DNA of 64,000 nucleotides from an uncultured Alphaproteobacteria bacterium (GTDB taxonomy: Bacteria; Pseudomonadota; Alphaproteobacteria; Rhodobacterales; Rhodobacteraceae). Position 1 is the first letter of the stretch; every line of letters begins with the position of its first letter. The DNA is taken from assembly GCA_902576905.1 (NCBI GenBank), contig CACGWW010000004.1, positions 1 through 64,000 on the forward strand, written 5' to 3'. The notes under the pieces are model-generated. The model was not told the origin of the DNA. It saw only the letters and a list, made by a program, of their open reading frames with translations, and did not search any database. Of this stretch, positions 35,875-45,507 are shown piece by piece. A program made the translations under genes and the position numbers.

Positions 35875-36923
35875 TTTTGAGTGTTCATAATAATAATTTA
35901 GGCCGTTTTTTTGAGGATTATGCTGTAGGAGATGTTATCACGCACGCCACGCCCAGGACTCTGACCGAAGCAGATGCGTCTCTTTATATTTCAATATATC
36001 CAACAAGGTTTGCCCTTCAGTCCTCAGCAGAATTTGCAAGAAATTGCGGATTAAAAGATCGTCCTCTAGATGATTTAATCGTTTTCCATACTGTCTTTGG
36101 CAAAACAGTGCCAGACATATCTATAAATGCTGTGGCTAATCTTGGGTATGCAGAAGGTAAATTTTCTAATATGGTTTTTTCAGGAGAAACCTTATCAGTT
36201 AAATCCGAGATCATCGGTCTGAAGCAAAACTCAAGCGGAAAAACAGGGATAGTCTATGTAAAAACAGAAGGACAAAACTCATCTGGAGAAACGATTTTAG
36301 AATACAAAAGATGGGTTATGGTAAAGAAGAGATTTGTTAGTTTTGAAGACAAGCCTTCGAATTTACCCCATTTGAAGACTTCATTAGATGGAAGCGAGCT
36401 AAATATCCCTGATCAGCTCGATTTTTCTAAATATGATACTCGCGCAGCAGGATCAAAAAAAAGCTTTAATCATTATCAAGTAGGTGAACTGATTGATCAC
36501 ATAGATGGCAATACCATTTGTGAGGCTGATCATCTTTTTGCAACCCGACTATGGCAAAATAATTCGAAAGTGCACTTTGATATCAATGCTCGTCAGGATA
36601 AAAAGAGACTAATTTATGGAGGCCACATAATATCTTTAGTTAGAGCATTGAGTTTTAACGGTCTGGAAAACGCACAAGTGATCGTGGCGATAAACGGTGG
36701 TACCCACGCAAATCCAGTGTTTGCGGAGGATACGATATATTGCTGGTCAGAAATTTTGGATAAGATAGATCTAAATGTTCGGAACATAGCAGCTTTAAGA
36801 CTGAGAAGTGTGGGTACAAAGGAAAAAAACCACAATATGAGACTGAAGAGTGATGACGGGAAATACTTGCCAACTATAGTTTTGGATTTTGATTATTGGG
36901 TATTAGTGCCTAAAGAGCTGTAA
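35871..36923 (+). CDS. mch: mesaconyl-CoA hydratase
   Basis: 350 aa, two tandem MaoC-like hot-dog domains (about 10-150 and 195-345). NLGRFFEDYAVGDVITHATP, RTLTEADASLYISIYPTRF and GNTICEADHLFATRLWQNNS fit Mch, which interconverts mesaconyl-CoA and beta-methylmalyl-CoA. The start TTG (35871) overlaps the preceding stop TGA, so translation is coupled to the lyase gene. Other MaoC dehydratases are possible, but length and linkage favour Mch. Confidence 0.88.
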   Translation: MILSVHNNNLGRFFEDYAVGDVITHATPRTLTEADASLYISIYPTRFALQSSAEFARNCGLKDRPLDDLIVFHTVFGKTVPDISINAVANLGYAEGKFSNMVFSGETLSVKSEIIGLKQNSSGKTGIVYVKTEGQNSSGETILEYKRWVMVKKRFVSFEDKPSNLPHLKTSLDGSELNIPDQLDFSKYDTRAAGSKKSFNHYQVGELIDHIDGNTICEADHLFATRLWQNNSKVHFDINARQDKKRLIYGGHIISLVRALSFNGLENAQVIVAINGGTHANPVFAEDTIYCWSEILDKIDLNVRNIAALRLRSVGTKEKNHNMRLKSDDGKYLPTIVLDFDYWVLVPKEL

Positions 36924-36936
36924 TTTGGTAGCCCAC

Positions 36937-36964
36937 TTGCACAAACAATTTTTAGATATATATT
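36937..36964 (+). promoter_or_regulatory. candidate promoter of sdhCDAB
   Basis: TTGCAC (36937-36942), 16-nt spacer, TATATT (36959-36964), 30 nt before the sdhC ATG, in the 71-bp gap after mch. AAGGA (36981-36985) is the sdhC ribosome site. Confidence 0.45.
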
Positions 36965-36994
36965 GAAGTCAACTGACAGTAAGGATAAAAAAAT

Positions 36995-37369
36995 ATGGAC
37001 AACAGACCTCTATCTCCTCACTTAACGGTGTACAAACCTCAAATTACATCTGTGTTATCAATCTTTCATCGTATTACAGGCGCTGGTCTCGCAGTATCAA
37101 CAGTACTGGTCGTATTCTGGCTGGCATCTTTAGCTATTGGTGAGGTTACTTTCAAAGGTTTTAGCAATTTTTTAAATAATCCACTTACTATAATAGTTTT
37201 AGTTTCCTCACTATGGGCGCTTTGGTATCATTTTTGTACGGGGCTACGCCATCTTTATTGGGATATGGGTTATGGGTACGATTTAAAGTCTGTCACCATC
37301 AGCGGGTGGGTGGCAGTGATTTTCTCATTTGTGCTTACATTTCTAACACTTTTATTTTTCATCAATTGA
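36995..37369 (+). CDS. sdhC: succinate dehydrogenase cytochrome b556 subunit
   Basis: 124 aa, three membrane helices. RPLSPHLTVYKPQ, SIFHRITGAGLA (Ser/Arg near the quinone site) and the haem-ligand region HFCTGLRHLYWDMGYG are classic SdhC. Membrane anchor of complex II. Confidence 0.95.
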   Translation: MDNRPLSPHLTVYKPQITSVLSIFHRITGAGLAVSTVLVVFWLASLAIGEVTFKGFSNFLNNPLTIIVLVSSLWALWYHFCTGLRHLYWDMGYGYDLKSVTISGWVAVIFSFVLTFLTLLFFIN

Positions 37370-37699
37370 ATGTCAGACGGTATTAAACATTGGAAATATT
37401 CGAGGGTTAGTTCCATACTACTAATCCCGCTTACAATCTGGTTTGTTGCATTTTTCAGTAAAAATTTCGGAATGCCGTTCGAACAAGTCGCTAGTTCATT
37501 ATCTAGACCCTTAAATTTTTTGCTAATGTTCACATTTATTACAGCGACAATTTTTCATCTTCAACAGGGTTTACAAGTTATTATTGAAGACTATGTTTAT
37601 AGGAGACTGTGGATTAATTTAAATATAGTATTTTGTAGCTTACTTTTAATTGTGAGTGTAATTAGTCTCGGAAAATTGGTACTCGTGGGTGTTTTATGA
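37370..37699 (+). CDS. sdhD: succinate dehydrogenase membrane anchor subunit
   Basis: 109 aa, three helices; the [10 protein letters not shown] segment after a histidine (FHLQQG) holds the haem ligand and quinone-site residues typical of SdhD. Starts immediately after the sdhC stop and ends in an ATGA overlap with sdhA. Confidence 0.92.
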   Translation: MSDGIKHWKYSRVSSILLIPLTIWFVAFFSKNFGMPFEQVASSLSRPLNFLLMFTFITATIFHLQQGLQVIIEDYVYRRLWINLNIVFCSLLLIVSVISLGKLVLVGVL

Positions 37700-39504
37700 A
37701 TTCATATGAAATCACAGATCACGTTTATGACGTAGTTGTTGTAGGAGCTGGCGGTGCCGGGTTGAGAGCAACTCTAGGGATGGCAGAGCAGGGCCTAAAA
37801 ACCGCCTGTGTCACTAAGCTATTCCCCACCAGAAGTCACACGGTGGCTGCCCAAGGTGGCATTGCGGCATCATTATCAAATATGGGGCCTGACCATTGGC
37901 ATTGGCATATGTACGACACTGTAAAAGGTTCAGATTGGCTGGGAGACAGTGATGCAATGGAGTATCTTGCAAAAGAGGCGCCAAAAGCTGTTTACGAACT
38001 AGAACATTATGGAGTGCCATTTTCCAGAACGGAAGAAGGCAAAATTTATCAAAGACCTTTTGGTGGACACACCACAGAATTTGGCGAAGGGCCTCCTGTG
38101 CAACGAACTTGTGCAGCAGCTGATCGTACGGGGCATGCAATTCTACACACGCTTTATGGGCAATCACTTAAAAACAATGCTGAGTTTTTCATAGAGTATT
38201 TTGCTATCGATTTAATAATGACAGAAGATGGTATTTGTCAGGGAATCATCGCGTGGAATTTGGATGATGGAACACTGCATAGATTTAACGCAAAGATGGT
38301 AGTTTTAGCAACGGGAGGTTATGGAAGGGCATATTTTTCTGCAACATCCGCGCATTCCTGCACTGGTGATGGTAACGGGATGGTTGCAAGACAGGGGTTA
38401 CCTCTTCAAGATATGGAATTCGTGCAATTTCATCCGACTGGTATTTATGGAGCAGGATGTCTTATCACCGAGGGTGCAAGAGGTGAGGGGGGTTACCTTA
38501 CTAACTCTGATGGCGAAAGATTTATGGAGCGATATGCCCCAACCTATAAGGACTTGGCTAGTAGGGATGTCGTGTCGAGATGTATGACAATGGAGATAAG
38601 AGATGGTCGTGGAGTTGGATCGGAAAAGGATCACATCTTCTTACACCTAAACCATCTTCCACCAGAAACATTAGCAGAAAGACTTCCAGGTATATCGGAA
38701 AGTGCCAGAGTTTTTGCTGGGGTCGATGTAAACAAAGACCCAATACCAGTTCTACCAACCGTTCATTACAATATGGGTGGAATTCCGACAAACTATTGGG
38801 GCGAAGTAATAAGTCCTGATGGAGAAGATCAGAACAAAATATTGCCTGGGCTAATGGCTGTTGGTGAAGCAGGATGCGCTTCGGTCCATGGAGCTAATCG
38901 CTTAGGATCAAACAGCTTAATAGATCTAGTGGTTTTTGGAAGAGCAGCCGCAATTAAGGCTGCTGAAGTAGTAGATAAGAACGAAAGCAATAGACCTTTG
39001 AATAAGAATTCTGTTGATCGAGCTATTGGGAGATTAGATGGACTTAGATTTTCCAAGGGGACAACTCCTACAGCTGAGTTGAGATTGAAAATGCAGAAAA
39101 CGATGCAGTCTGACGCAGCAGTCTTCCGGTCAGACAAGACTTTATCAGACGGTTGTGAAAAAATGGCTGACATAGCTGCCGGCATTGACTATGTAAATGT
39201 TACCGATAAGTCCATGATTTGGAACACGGATTTAATGGAGACATTGGAACTTACAAATTTAATGCCAAATGCTTTGGCAACGATTGTTTCCGCTGAGGCC
39301 CGTAAAGAAAGTAGAGGAGCTCATGCACAGGAAGATCACCCTGACAGGGATGATGAAAATTGGCGTGTACATTCACTGGCCAAGATATCGGAAAATGGTT
39401 TCGTGAGCCTTAGTTACAGAGATGTTATTACTAAACCTCTGAGTGACATAAAGGACGGTGGGATAGATACGGCAAAGATAAAGCCTAAAGCGAGGGTTTA
39501 TTAA
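37696..39504 (+). CDS. sdhA: succinate dehydrogenase flavoprotein subunit
   Basis: 602 aa. FAD-binding [14 protein letters not shown], covalent FAD site [11 protein letters not shown] (His48), catalytic regions [20 protein letters not shown] and [19 protein letters not shown]. Oxidises succinate to fumarate. Full length. Confidence 0.98.
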   Translation: MNSYEITDHVYDVVVVGAGGAGLRATLGMAEQGLKTACVTKLFPTRSHTVAAQGGIAASLSNMGPDHWHWHMYDTVKGSDWLGDSDAMEYLAKEAPKAVYELEHYGVPFSRTEEGKIYQRPFGGHTTEFGEGPPVQRTCAAADRTGHAILHTLYGQSLKNNAEFFIEYFAIDLIMTEDGICQGIIAWNLDDGTLHRFNAKMVVLATGGYGRAYFSATSAHSCTGDGNGMVARQGLPLQDMEFVQFHPTGIYGAGCLITEGARGEGGYLTNSDGERFMERYAPTYKDLASRDVVSRCMTMEIRDGRGVGSEKDHIFLHLNHLPPETLAERLPGISESARVFAGVDVNKDPIPVLPTVHYNMGGIPTNYWGEVISPDGEDQNKILPGLMAVGEAGCASVHGANRLGSNSLIDLVVFGRAAAIKAAEVVDKNESNRPLNKNSVDRAIGRLDGLRFSKGTTPTAELRLKMQKTMQSDAAVFRSDKTLSDGCEKMADIAAGIDYVNVTDKSMIWNTDLMETLELTNLMPNALATIVSAEARKESRGAHAQEDHPDRDDENWRVHSLAKISENGFVSLSYRDVITKPLSDIKDGGIDTAKIKPKARVY

Positions 39505-39507
39505 AAA

Positions 39508-40284
39508 ATGGTCGAATTAAGATTACCTAAAAACTCCAGGGTAACGCAGGGTATTACATGGGAAAAGCCGTCAGACGCCGAAAATGTACAGGAAGTCAGA
39601 ATTTATCGATATAACCCCGAAGATAGCGAAAATCCCCGTTTAGATACCTTTTACGTAGATCTAGATAAGTGCGGGCCGATGATATTAGATGCGCTTATAA
39701 AGATAAAAAATGAAATAGATCCAACTTTAACTTTTAGGCGCTCTTGTAGAGAGGGTATATGTGGGTCTTGCTCAATGAATATTGGAGGCGTCAATACTCT
39801 TGCATGCCTTAAAGGAATTAAGGAATTCAATGGGCCAATTAATATTTACCCTTTACCACATTTGCCAGTGATCAAAGATTTGGTTCCGGACTTAAAGCAG
39901 TTTTACAAGCAGCATGCAAGTATAAAGCCTTGGTTGGAGACTTTTACAGATGAGCCAAAAGAGGAATGGCTGCAATCTGAGGCAGATAGAAAACAGCTCG
40001 ACGGATTATATGAATGTGTAATGTGCGCTTGCTGTTCAACTTCTTGCCCAAGCTACTGGTGGAACGGTGATAAATATTTAGGCCCAGCTGCATTGTTACA
40101 TGCATATCGATGGATTATCGACAGCAGAGATCAGGATAGAAAAGCTAGGTTGGACGAACTAAATGACTCTTTTAAACTGTATAGGTGCCATACAATAATG
40201 AATTGTGCAAAGGCATGTCCGAAGGGCTTAAATCCTGCAAAAGCTATAGCAGAGATAAAAAAGTTACAGCTGCAGAATAGCTGA
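39508..40284 (+). CDS. sdhB: succinate dehydrogenase iron-sulfur subunit
   Basis: 258 aa. 2Fe-2S ligands in CREGICGSC...C, 4Fe-4S in [12 protein letters not shown], 3Fe-4S in [14 protein letters not shown]. Passes electrons from SdhA to quinone. 3 nt after sdhA; convergent with ecm at a 13-nt gap without terminator. Confidence 0.98.
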   Translation: MVELRLPKNSRVTQGITWEKPSDAENVQEVRIYRYNPEDSENPRLDTFYVDLDKCGPMILDALIKIKNEIDPTLTFRRSCREGICGSCSMNIGGVNTLACLKGIKEFNGPINIYPLPHLPVIKDLVPDLKQFYKQHASIKPWLETFTDEPKEEWLQSEADRKQLDGLYECVMCACCSTSCPSYWWNGDKYLGPAALLHAYRWIIDSRDQDRKARLDELNDSFKLYRCHTIMNCAKACPKGLNPAKAIAEIKKLQLQNS

Positions 40285-40297
40285 AACAGATTGTAAA

Positions 40298-42247
40298 CTA
40301 AGCAGCACTCTGCTCAACAAAATCCGACATATCTGATATTATCTTATTAAGATCATAATCTTTTGGTGTGTAGACTTTTTTAATACCCATCTTTCGAATT
40401 ATTTCGAAATCTTTCTCGGGTATAATGCCTCCTACTATTACCGGTATTTTTGTCATGTTTTTTGTTTTCAATAAGTTTGTCAGATCTTCTAAAATTTCTA
40501 GATGGCTCCCTGACAGTATTGATAACCCAATAATATGAACGGACTCTTCTAAAGCAGAGTTGACTATTTGGTTTGGTGTAAGTCGGATTCCTTGATAAAC
40601 AACATCAAATCCAGCTTCCTTTGCCCTCATTGCAATTTGCTCAGCTCCATTTGAATGCCCATCAAGACCTGGCTTTCCTATTAAGAGTTTAATATTTCTT
40701 TTAAGCTTTTTACTTACTTCTTTTACTTTCTTTTGTAGCGTAGGTAGGCTTTCGCTGTCTGAAGATTTTGAAACAGTCACCCCTGTTGGTGCTCTAAATT
40801 CACCAAAAACTTCTCTCATTGTATCTGCCCATTCACCAGTGGTGACCCCTGCTTTCGCTGCTTCAATAGATGCTGTCATTATATTTATTTTTTTTCTGGC
40901 TGCATCTTTTAGGTTGTCTTTAGCCTTTTCAACCAAATTATTATTTCTTTTTGATCTCCAATCTGTAAGAGAAGAAATTTGAATTTTCTCAATTTTTTTA
41001 TCAACCACTTGCACACTATCGCCGTCTCCTGAAGAAAGGCCACTTTCTTCAGAAGTAGTAAATTTATTTACTCCAACAACAATTGTTTCACCACTTTCAA
41101 TTTTAGATAATCTTTTCGCATTAGATGAAACTAAAGCCCTTTTCATGTAATCTAAGGCTGCTACCGTCCCGCCCATTTTGTCAATTTTTTCTACCTTTAA
41201 ATTAACTTCCCTAAGTATCCTTTTAACTTTTTTTTCTATAATTGGGTTTTGGTCAAATATATCTTCATACTCTAAAAGATCTGTTTCATAGGCTAAGACT
41301 TGCTGCATTCTTAGAGACCACTGCTGATCCCATGGTCTGGGAAGTCCCATAGCTTCATTCCATGCAGGAAGCTGTATTGCTCTCGCTCTTGCATTTTTTG
41401 AGAGGGTTACAGCTAATAGTTCAAGCAATATCCGGTAAACATTATTTTCAGGTTGTTGTTCGGTTAGTCCTAAGCTGTTCACCTGTACACCATACCTGAA
41501 TCGTCTGAGCTTTGCTTCTTTCACACCATATTTGGTGAGACAGATTTCATTCCATAACTCCACAAAGGCACGCATTTTACAGATTTCACTAATGAACTTT
41601 ATTCCTGCATTTACAAAAAAAGATACCCTCCCTACTACGAAGGGAAACTCTTGAGCGGACACTCGTAGCCGAATTTTATCCAATACTGCGGTTGCAGTTG
41701 AAATTGCAAAGGCAACCTCCTCTTCAATCGTTGCGCCAGCTTCCTGGAGATGATACGAGCAAATGTTTATAGGATTCCACTTCGGAATATTTCTGTAGCA
41801 ATATTCCGTAACATCGGCGATTAAATCTAAACTATCCTCTGGTGGGAATATGTAAGTTCCTCTACTCAAATATTCTTTAATGATGTCATTTTGGACAGTG
41901 CCCTGCAATGTATTAACTTTGAGGTCTTGCTCCTCTGCTAAGGCAACATAGAGCGCTAAAAGCCACGGCGCCGTCGCATTTATTGTCATGGAGGTATTCA
42001 TTTTATCAAGAGGAATATCTTTAAAAAGCGTTCGCATATCGCCCAGGTGGTTGATAGGGACGCCAACTTTTCCAACTTCTCCTCTAGCTAGTGGGTGATC
42101 ACTATCATAACCAGTTTGAGTTGGTAGATCAAAAGCGACCGAAAGGCCCGTTTGACCTTTATTTAGATTATCTCTGAAAAGCTTATTACTTGCTGAGGCC
42201 GAACTATGACCCGCATAAGTTCTGAATATCCAAGGCTTAGAATTCAT
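40298..42247 (-). CDS. ecm: ethylmalonyl-CoA mutase (B12-dependent)
   Basis: 649 aa from the ATG at 42247, chosen since MNSKPWIFRTYAGHSSASAS matches the family N-terminus; a TTG at 42283 with AAGGA upstream would add 12 residues. The N-terminal barrel binds the CoA ester (GQTGLSVAFDLPTQTGYDSD, HLGDMRTLF). The C-terminal cobalamin domain has KPGLDGHSNGAEQIA (DxHxxG, His ligating Co) and GLSILSGSH. FDLPTQTGYDSDHPLARGEV is typical of Ecm rather than methylmalonyl-CoA mutase. Divergent from ccr, which supplies its substrate after epimerisation. Confidence 0.94.
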   Translation of the reverse strand: MNSKPWIFRTYAGHSSASASNKLFRDNLNKGQTGLSVAFDLPTQTGYDSDHPLARGEVGKVGVPINHLGDMRTLFKDIPLDKMNTSMTINATAPWLLALYVALAEEQDLKVNTLQGTVQNDIIKEYLSRGTYIFPPEDSLDLIADVTEYCYRNIPKWNPINICSYHLQEAGATIEEEVAFAISTATAVLDKIRLRVSAQEFPFVVGRVSFFVNAGIKFISEICKMRAFVELWNEICLTKYGVKEAKLRRFRYGVQVNSLGLTEQQPENNVYRILLELLAVTLSKNARARAIQLPAWNEAMGLPRPWDQQWSLRMQQVLAYETDLLEYEDIFDQNPIIEKKVKRILREVNLKVEKIDKMGGTVAALDYMKRALVSSNAKRLSKIESGETIVVGVNKFTTSEESGLSSGDGDSVQVVDKKIEKIQISSLTDWRSKRNNNLVEKAKDNLKDAARKKINIMTASIEAAKAGVTTGEWADTMREVFGEFRAPTGVTVSKSSDSESLPTLQKKVKEVSKKLKRNIKLLIGKPGLDGHSNGAEQIAMRAKEAGFDVVYQGIRLTPNQIVNSALEESVHIIGLSILSGSHLEILEDLTNLLKTKNMTKIPVIVGGIIPEKDFEIIRKMGIKKVYTPKDYDLNKIISDMSDFVEQSAA

Positions 42248-42407
42248 ACTACTGTCTTTTATTGAAGAAAAACATTTTTTCAAGTCAAATTTTCCTTATA
42301 AGAAACACTGGTCAGATTCAATACTTGGATTTTTAAAAATGTAGGGATCTAATAACGTTTGGTAAATTTGAGTTGAAATAGAACCAAGAATCATTCATAA
42401 AAACCAA

Positions 42408-43685
42408 ATGATGGATAATGTAATGCCTGAAGTGAAAGCGAAAAATATTTACGAAGTGGGTGAGATACCCCAACTAGGCCAAGTACCAGAAAAAATGTAC
42501 GCATGGACTATAAGACGAGAAAGACATGGTGTTCCAGAAAAAAGTTTCCAAATTGAGCAGGTAGACACCCCCAAGGTTGATAGTAATGAGGTGCTTGTTT
42601 TCGTTATGGCTGCCGGTGTAAATTATAATGGAATTTGGGCAGGTCTAGGTGAACCTATCTCTCCCTTTGATGTCCATAAAGCTGATTACCATATTGCTGG
42701 TTCAGATGCCTCTGGAATAGTTTGGGCGGTAGGCGAAAAAGTAAACCGCTGGAAGGTTGGTGATGAAGTAGTAATTCATTGCAATCAAGATGATGGAGAT
42801 GATGAGCAATGCAATGGCGGTGATCCTATGTATTCTCCGAGCCAACGCATTTGGGGATATGAAACACCTGATGGATCATTTAGTCAATTCACAGCTGTAC
42901 AATCGCAACAACTCATGTCACGGCCGAAGCATCTAACTTGGGAGGAAGCGGCGTGTTATACTTTAACCCTTGCCACTGCGTATAGAATGCTTTTTGGTCA
43001 TGCGCCACATGAGTTAAGGCCCGGTCAAAATGTATTGGTTTGGGGGGCGTCTGGAGGGTTAGGTTCATATGCAATTCAATTGATAAACACTGCGGGCGCT
43101 AATGCAATAGGGGTTATATCCGACGAGGATAAAAGAGATTTTGTATTGGGTTTAGGCGCAAAAGGTGTGATTAACAGAAAAGATTTTAAATGTTGGGGTC
43201 AAATGCCGACTGTTAATAGTCCAGAATTCCGTACGTGGATGGGAGAAGCCAGAAAGTTTGGAAAAGCAATTTGGGATATTCTCGGCAAGGGTGTAAATGT
43301 TGATATGGTGTTTGAGCATCCTGGTGAAAGTACGTTCCCTGTATCTGTTTTTGTTGTAAAAAAAGGGGGTATAGTTGTGATATGTGCTGGAACTACAGGT
43401 TATAATCTTACTTTTGACGCAAGATATTTGTGGATGAATCAAAAAAGAGTTCAGGGTAGCCATTTTGCCAATCTTTTTCAAGCAAGTGCAGCTAACCAAC
43501 TGATGTTAGATAGGCGTATAGACCCCTGTATGTCAGAAGTATTTCCTTGGCATAAGATACCAAATGCGCACACCAAAATGATGGATAATCTTCATAAACC
43601 GGGAAATATGGCTGTTTTGGTTGGTGCTCCAAAAACGGGTTTGAGGACAATCGAGGATGCTAGGGACGCTAGCATTAGCATTTAG
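42408..43685 (+). CDS. ccr: crotonyl-CoA carboxylase/reductase
   Basis: 425 aa. Reductive carboxylation of crotonyl-CoA with NADPH and CO2 to ethylmalonyl-CoA, the defining step of the pathway. AAGVNYNGIWAGLG, HIAGSDASGIVWAVG, HCNQDDGDDEQCNGGDP, WGYETPDGSF, NADPH-binding VWGASGGLGSYAIQL, FEHPGES and QGSHFANL are all present, including residues of the CO2 pocket (Asn, Phe/Glu region, His). The start is uncertain: two Met codons in tandem and no clear ribosome site. Confidence 0.98.
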   Translation: MMDNVMPEVKAKNIYEVGEIPQLGQVPEKMYAWTIRRERHGVPEKSFQIEQVDTPKVDSNEVLVFVMAAGVNYNGIWAGLGEPISPFDVHKADYHIAGSDASGIVWAVGEKVNRWKVGDEVVIHCNQDDGDDEQCNGGDPMYSPSQRIWGYETPDGSFSQFTAVQSQQLMSRPKHLTWEEAACYTLTLATAYRMLFGHAPHELRPGQNVLVWGASGGLGSYAIQLINTAGANAIGVISDEDKRDFVLGLGAKGVINRKDFKCWGQMPTVNSPEFRTWMGEARKFGKAIWDILGKGVNVDMVFEHPGESTFPVSVFVVKKGGIVVICAGTTGYNLTFDARYLWMNQKRVQGSHFANLFQASAANQLMLDRRIDPCMSEVFPWHKIPNAHTKMMDNLHKPGNMAVLVGAPKTGLRTIEDARDASISI

Positions 43686-43690
43686 TAAAA

Positions 43691-44440
43691 CTACCTGTAC
43701 AACCAACGAAATAATTGAGCTGCAGAAAACCCCAGAAATAGAGCTATTATTACTGAAAATAATCCGTAAAAAACTGGATTATTCTTTGAATTATATGATA
43801 GAAATTCTTGTACCCCCACTTTTGAAACTTTGACGCTTTGCTCAGACTTGCTTAATTCGATACCTTGTTGATCAATTAATGTCATCTTGATTTTATATAA
43901 ACCTGGGTGAATTTTTTTGGGAAGGTTGACTCTGTGTGAGAACAATTTTTTATCGATTATATTTACTCGTTTTTCGAAAGTATTCAACTTCCCAAGCTTT
44001 TTCTTTAATCTAGTAAGCTCTTCGTAATATTGCTCTACAACATTGCCGTCTTCTGGCTTAGAGGTTATTTCTAGAAAGTCATAAAACAGTGATTTCAATT
44101 TCTTGTTTTCGATTTCTTTCAAAATTGGATGTTCAGGATTAGAGATACTTATTTGGTAAAAACTTGGTATATCTTGAAAATGAGCAATTTTTTTGTTAAC
44201 CCAAATCCCCCAGATTTGAACTTTTTTTCTTATATTGACTGATGTTGAAGGACCAACAACTTCTACTAATAGGGATGTATCATCATTTTCTGGTGAAAGA
44301 GCCCCAAAAACTAAGATACTTGTTCCATCAAAACGTGTTGACAGCTCGATATCAGATTTATCAATATCTGATATGACTGAGCTCAAAGAGAACGGAGACG
44401 TTGAAAATAAAAAAATTGTTGCAAAAATTAGTGCTCTCAT
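43691..44440 (-). CDS. TIGR02186 family membrane-anchored protein
   Basis: 249 aa. Signal peptide (MRALIFATIFLFSTSPFSLS), a periplasmic body including DIELSTRFDGTSILVFGAL, VEVVGPSTSVNIRKKVQIWG and IWVN, and one C-terminal membrane helix (VFYGLFSVIIALFLGFSAAQ). This matches the uncharacterised family found beside TauE/SafE permeases in alphaproteobacteria. The ATG overlaps the permease stop by 4 nt, so a joint function in sulfur-compound or anion handling is likely but unproven. Confidence 0.82.
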   Translation of the reverse strand: MRALIFATIFLFSTSPFSLSSVISDIDKSDIELSTRFDGTSILVFGALSPENDDTSLLVEVVGPSTSVNIRKKVQIWGIWVNKKIAHFQDIPSFYQISISNPEHPILKEIENKKLKSLFYDFLEITSKPEDGNVVEQYYEELTRLKKKLGKLNTFEKRVNIIDKKLFSHRVNLPKKIHPGLYKIKMTLIDQQGIELSKSEQSVKVSKVGVQEFLSYNSKNNPVFYGLFSVIIALFLGFSAAQLFRWLYR

Positions 44441-45357
44441 GACCCACTACCATACGTTATTGAAAATAAATCGTTGGGAGTCATCATTAAATCTAAGGCA
44501 AGCTTTAGACAGACCAAAAGAACGATTATTGCCAAAAGAATCCTAATTTCTTCAGCCTTCAGTTTAACGGTAACTCTTGCTCCCAATTGCGCTCCTAAAA
44601 CACCACCAACAATTAAAATCAAAGCAAGTAAAAGATCGACAGTTTTATTTTGCGTAGCATGCATGAAGGTAGTGAAGGCAGTGATGAACATTATCTGATA
44701 GAGTGAGGTGCCGATTACGACTTTGGTGGGCATGCCTAAAATGTAAATCATTGCAGGGATCAGTATGAAACCTCCGCCTACTCCCATTATTGACGCTAAA
44801 ATACCTATAATGAAACCAATGATAACAGGAGGGATTGCACTAATGTATAAGTTGGAACTTTTAAATTTGGTCTTAAATGGCAGCCCATGAATCCAATTAT
44901 GTTTTTTCTTTTGCTTGAGAGTGTTTTCTGATTTTCGACTTCTTTGAATCGTAGATAAGCTCTCGAGAAACATAAGAGTCCCTATGCTACCAAGAAACAA
45001 AATGTAGCAGAGAGAAACGAATAGCTCTATTTGCCCATAACTTTTGATTATTCTAAAAACTTCAACACCAACCGCAGAACCAAGTAGACCACCGACAACC
45101 AGAATATTTCCCATCTTGAAATCTACTGCTCTTCTTTTTAGATGTGCTAAGACACCAGAAAAAGAAGATGCTGCTATTTGGTTCGCTTCGGTTGCAACTG
45201 CAACGGCGGCGGGAATTCCAAGAAGGATTAAGAGTGGGGTCATAAGAAATCCCCCTCCAATACCAAAAACACCGGATAGAAAACCTACGGCTGCACCGAG
45301 AATAAGAAGAACAAACAAGTCTACAGGCACATCAGCTATTGGTAGAAAAATCTGCAT
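44437..45357 (-). CDS. TauE/SafE family sulfite/anion exporter
   Basis: 306 aa, about eight membrane segments in two homologous halves, each with the family glycine motif: SGVFGIGGGFLMTPLLILLG and SIMGVGGGFILIPAMIYILG. Family members export sulfite, sulfoacetate or related anions. The substrate cannot be told from sequence. Translation-coupled to TIGR02186. Confidence 0.88.
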   Translation of the reverse strand: MQIFLPIADVPVDLFVLLILGAAVGFLSGVFGIGGGFLMTPLLILLGIPAAVAVATEANQIAASSFSGVLAHLKRRAVDFKMGNILVVGGLLGSAVGVEVFRIIKSYGQIELFVSLCYILFLGSIGTLMFLESLSTIQRSRKSENTLKQKKKHNWIHGLPFKTKFKSSNLYISAIPPVIIGFIIGILASIMGVGGGFILIPAMIYILGMPTKVVIGTSLYQIMFITAFTTFMHATQNKTVDLLLALILIVGGVLGAQLGARVTVKLKAEEIRILLAIIVLLVCLKLALDLMMTPNDLFSITYGSGS

Positions 45358-45426
45358 CAGAATAACTTTTTCAGCTTATCACTTTGATGGTAGTTTTATT
45401 TAACATTTATGGTTTAAAACTTTAAG

Positions 45427-45466
45427 TTAATGGTATACCGTTAAAGTGTTATATTATAGTTATAAT
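45427..45466 (+). promoter_or_regulatory. palindromic operator candidate and -10 of BMP operon
   Basis: TTAATGGTATACCGTTAA (45427-45444) is an 18-bp palindrome with one mismatched pair centred on GGTATACC. TATAAT (45461-45466) is a consensus -10, so the palindrome would cover the -35 zone, which has no good hexamer of its own. This is a typical LacI/GntR-like arrangement. The regulator is not in the window. Confidence 0.5.
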
Positions 45467-45507
45467 GCAAGTCATTACTTTTTTTAAAAAATATTAGGGA
45501 GAATTAG

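Noticed and set aside
40300..40314. AGCAG CACT CTGCT hairpin between sdhB and ecm
   Set aside because: Lies in the ecm C-terminal codons and has no T-run on either strand, so not called a terminator.
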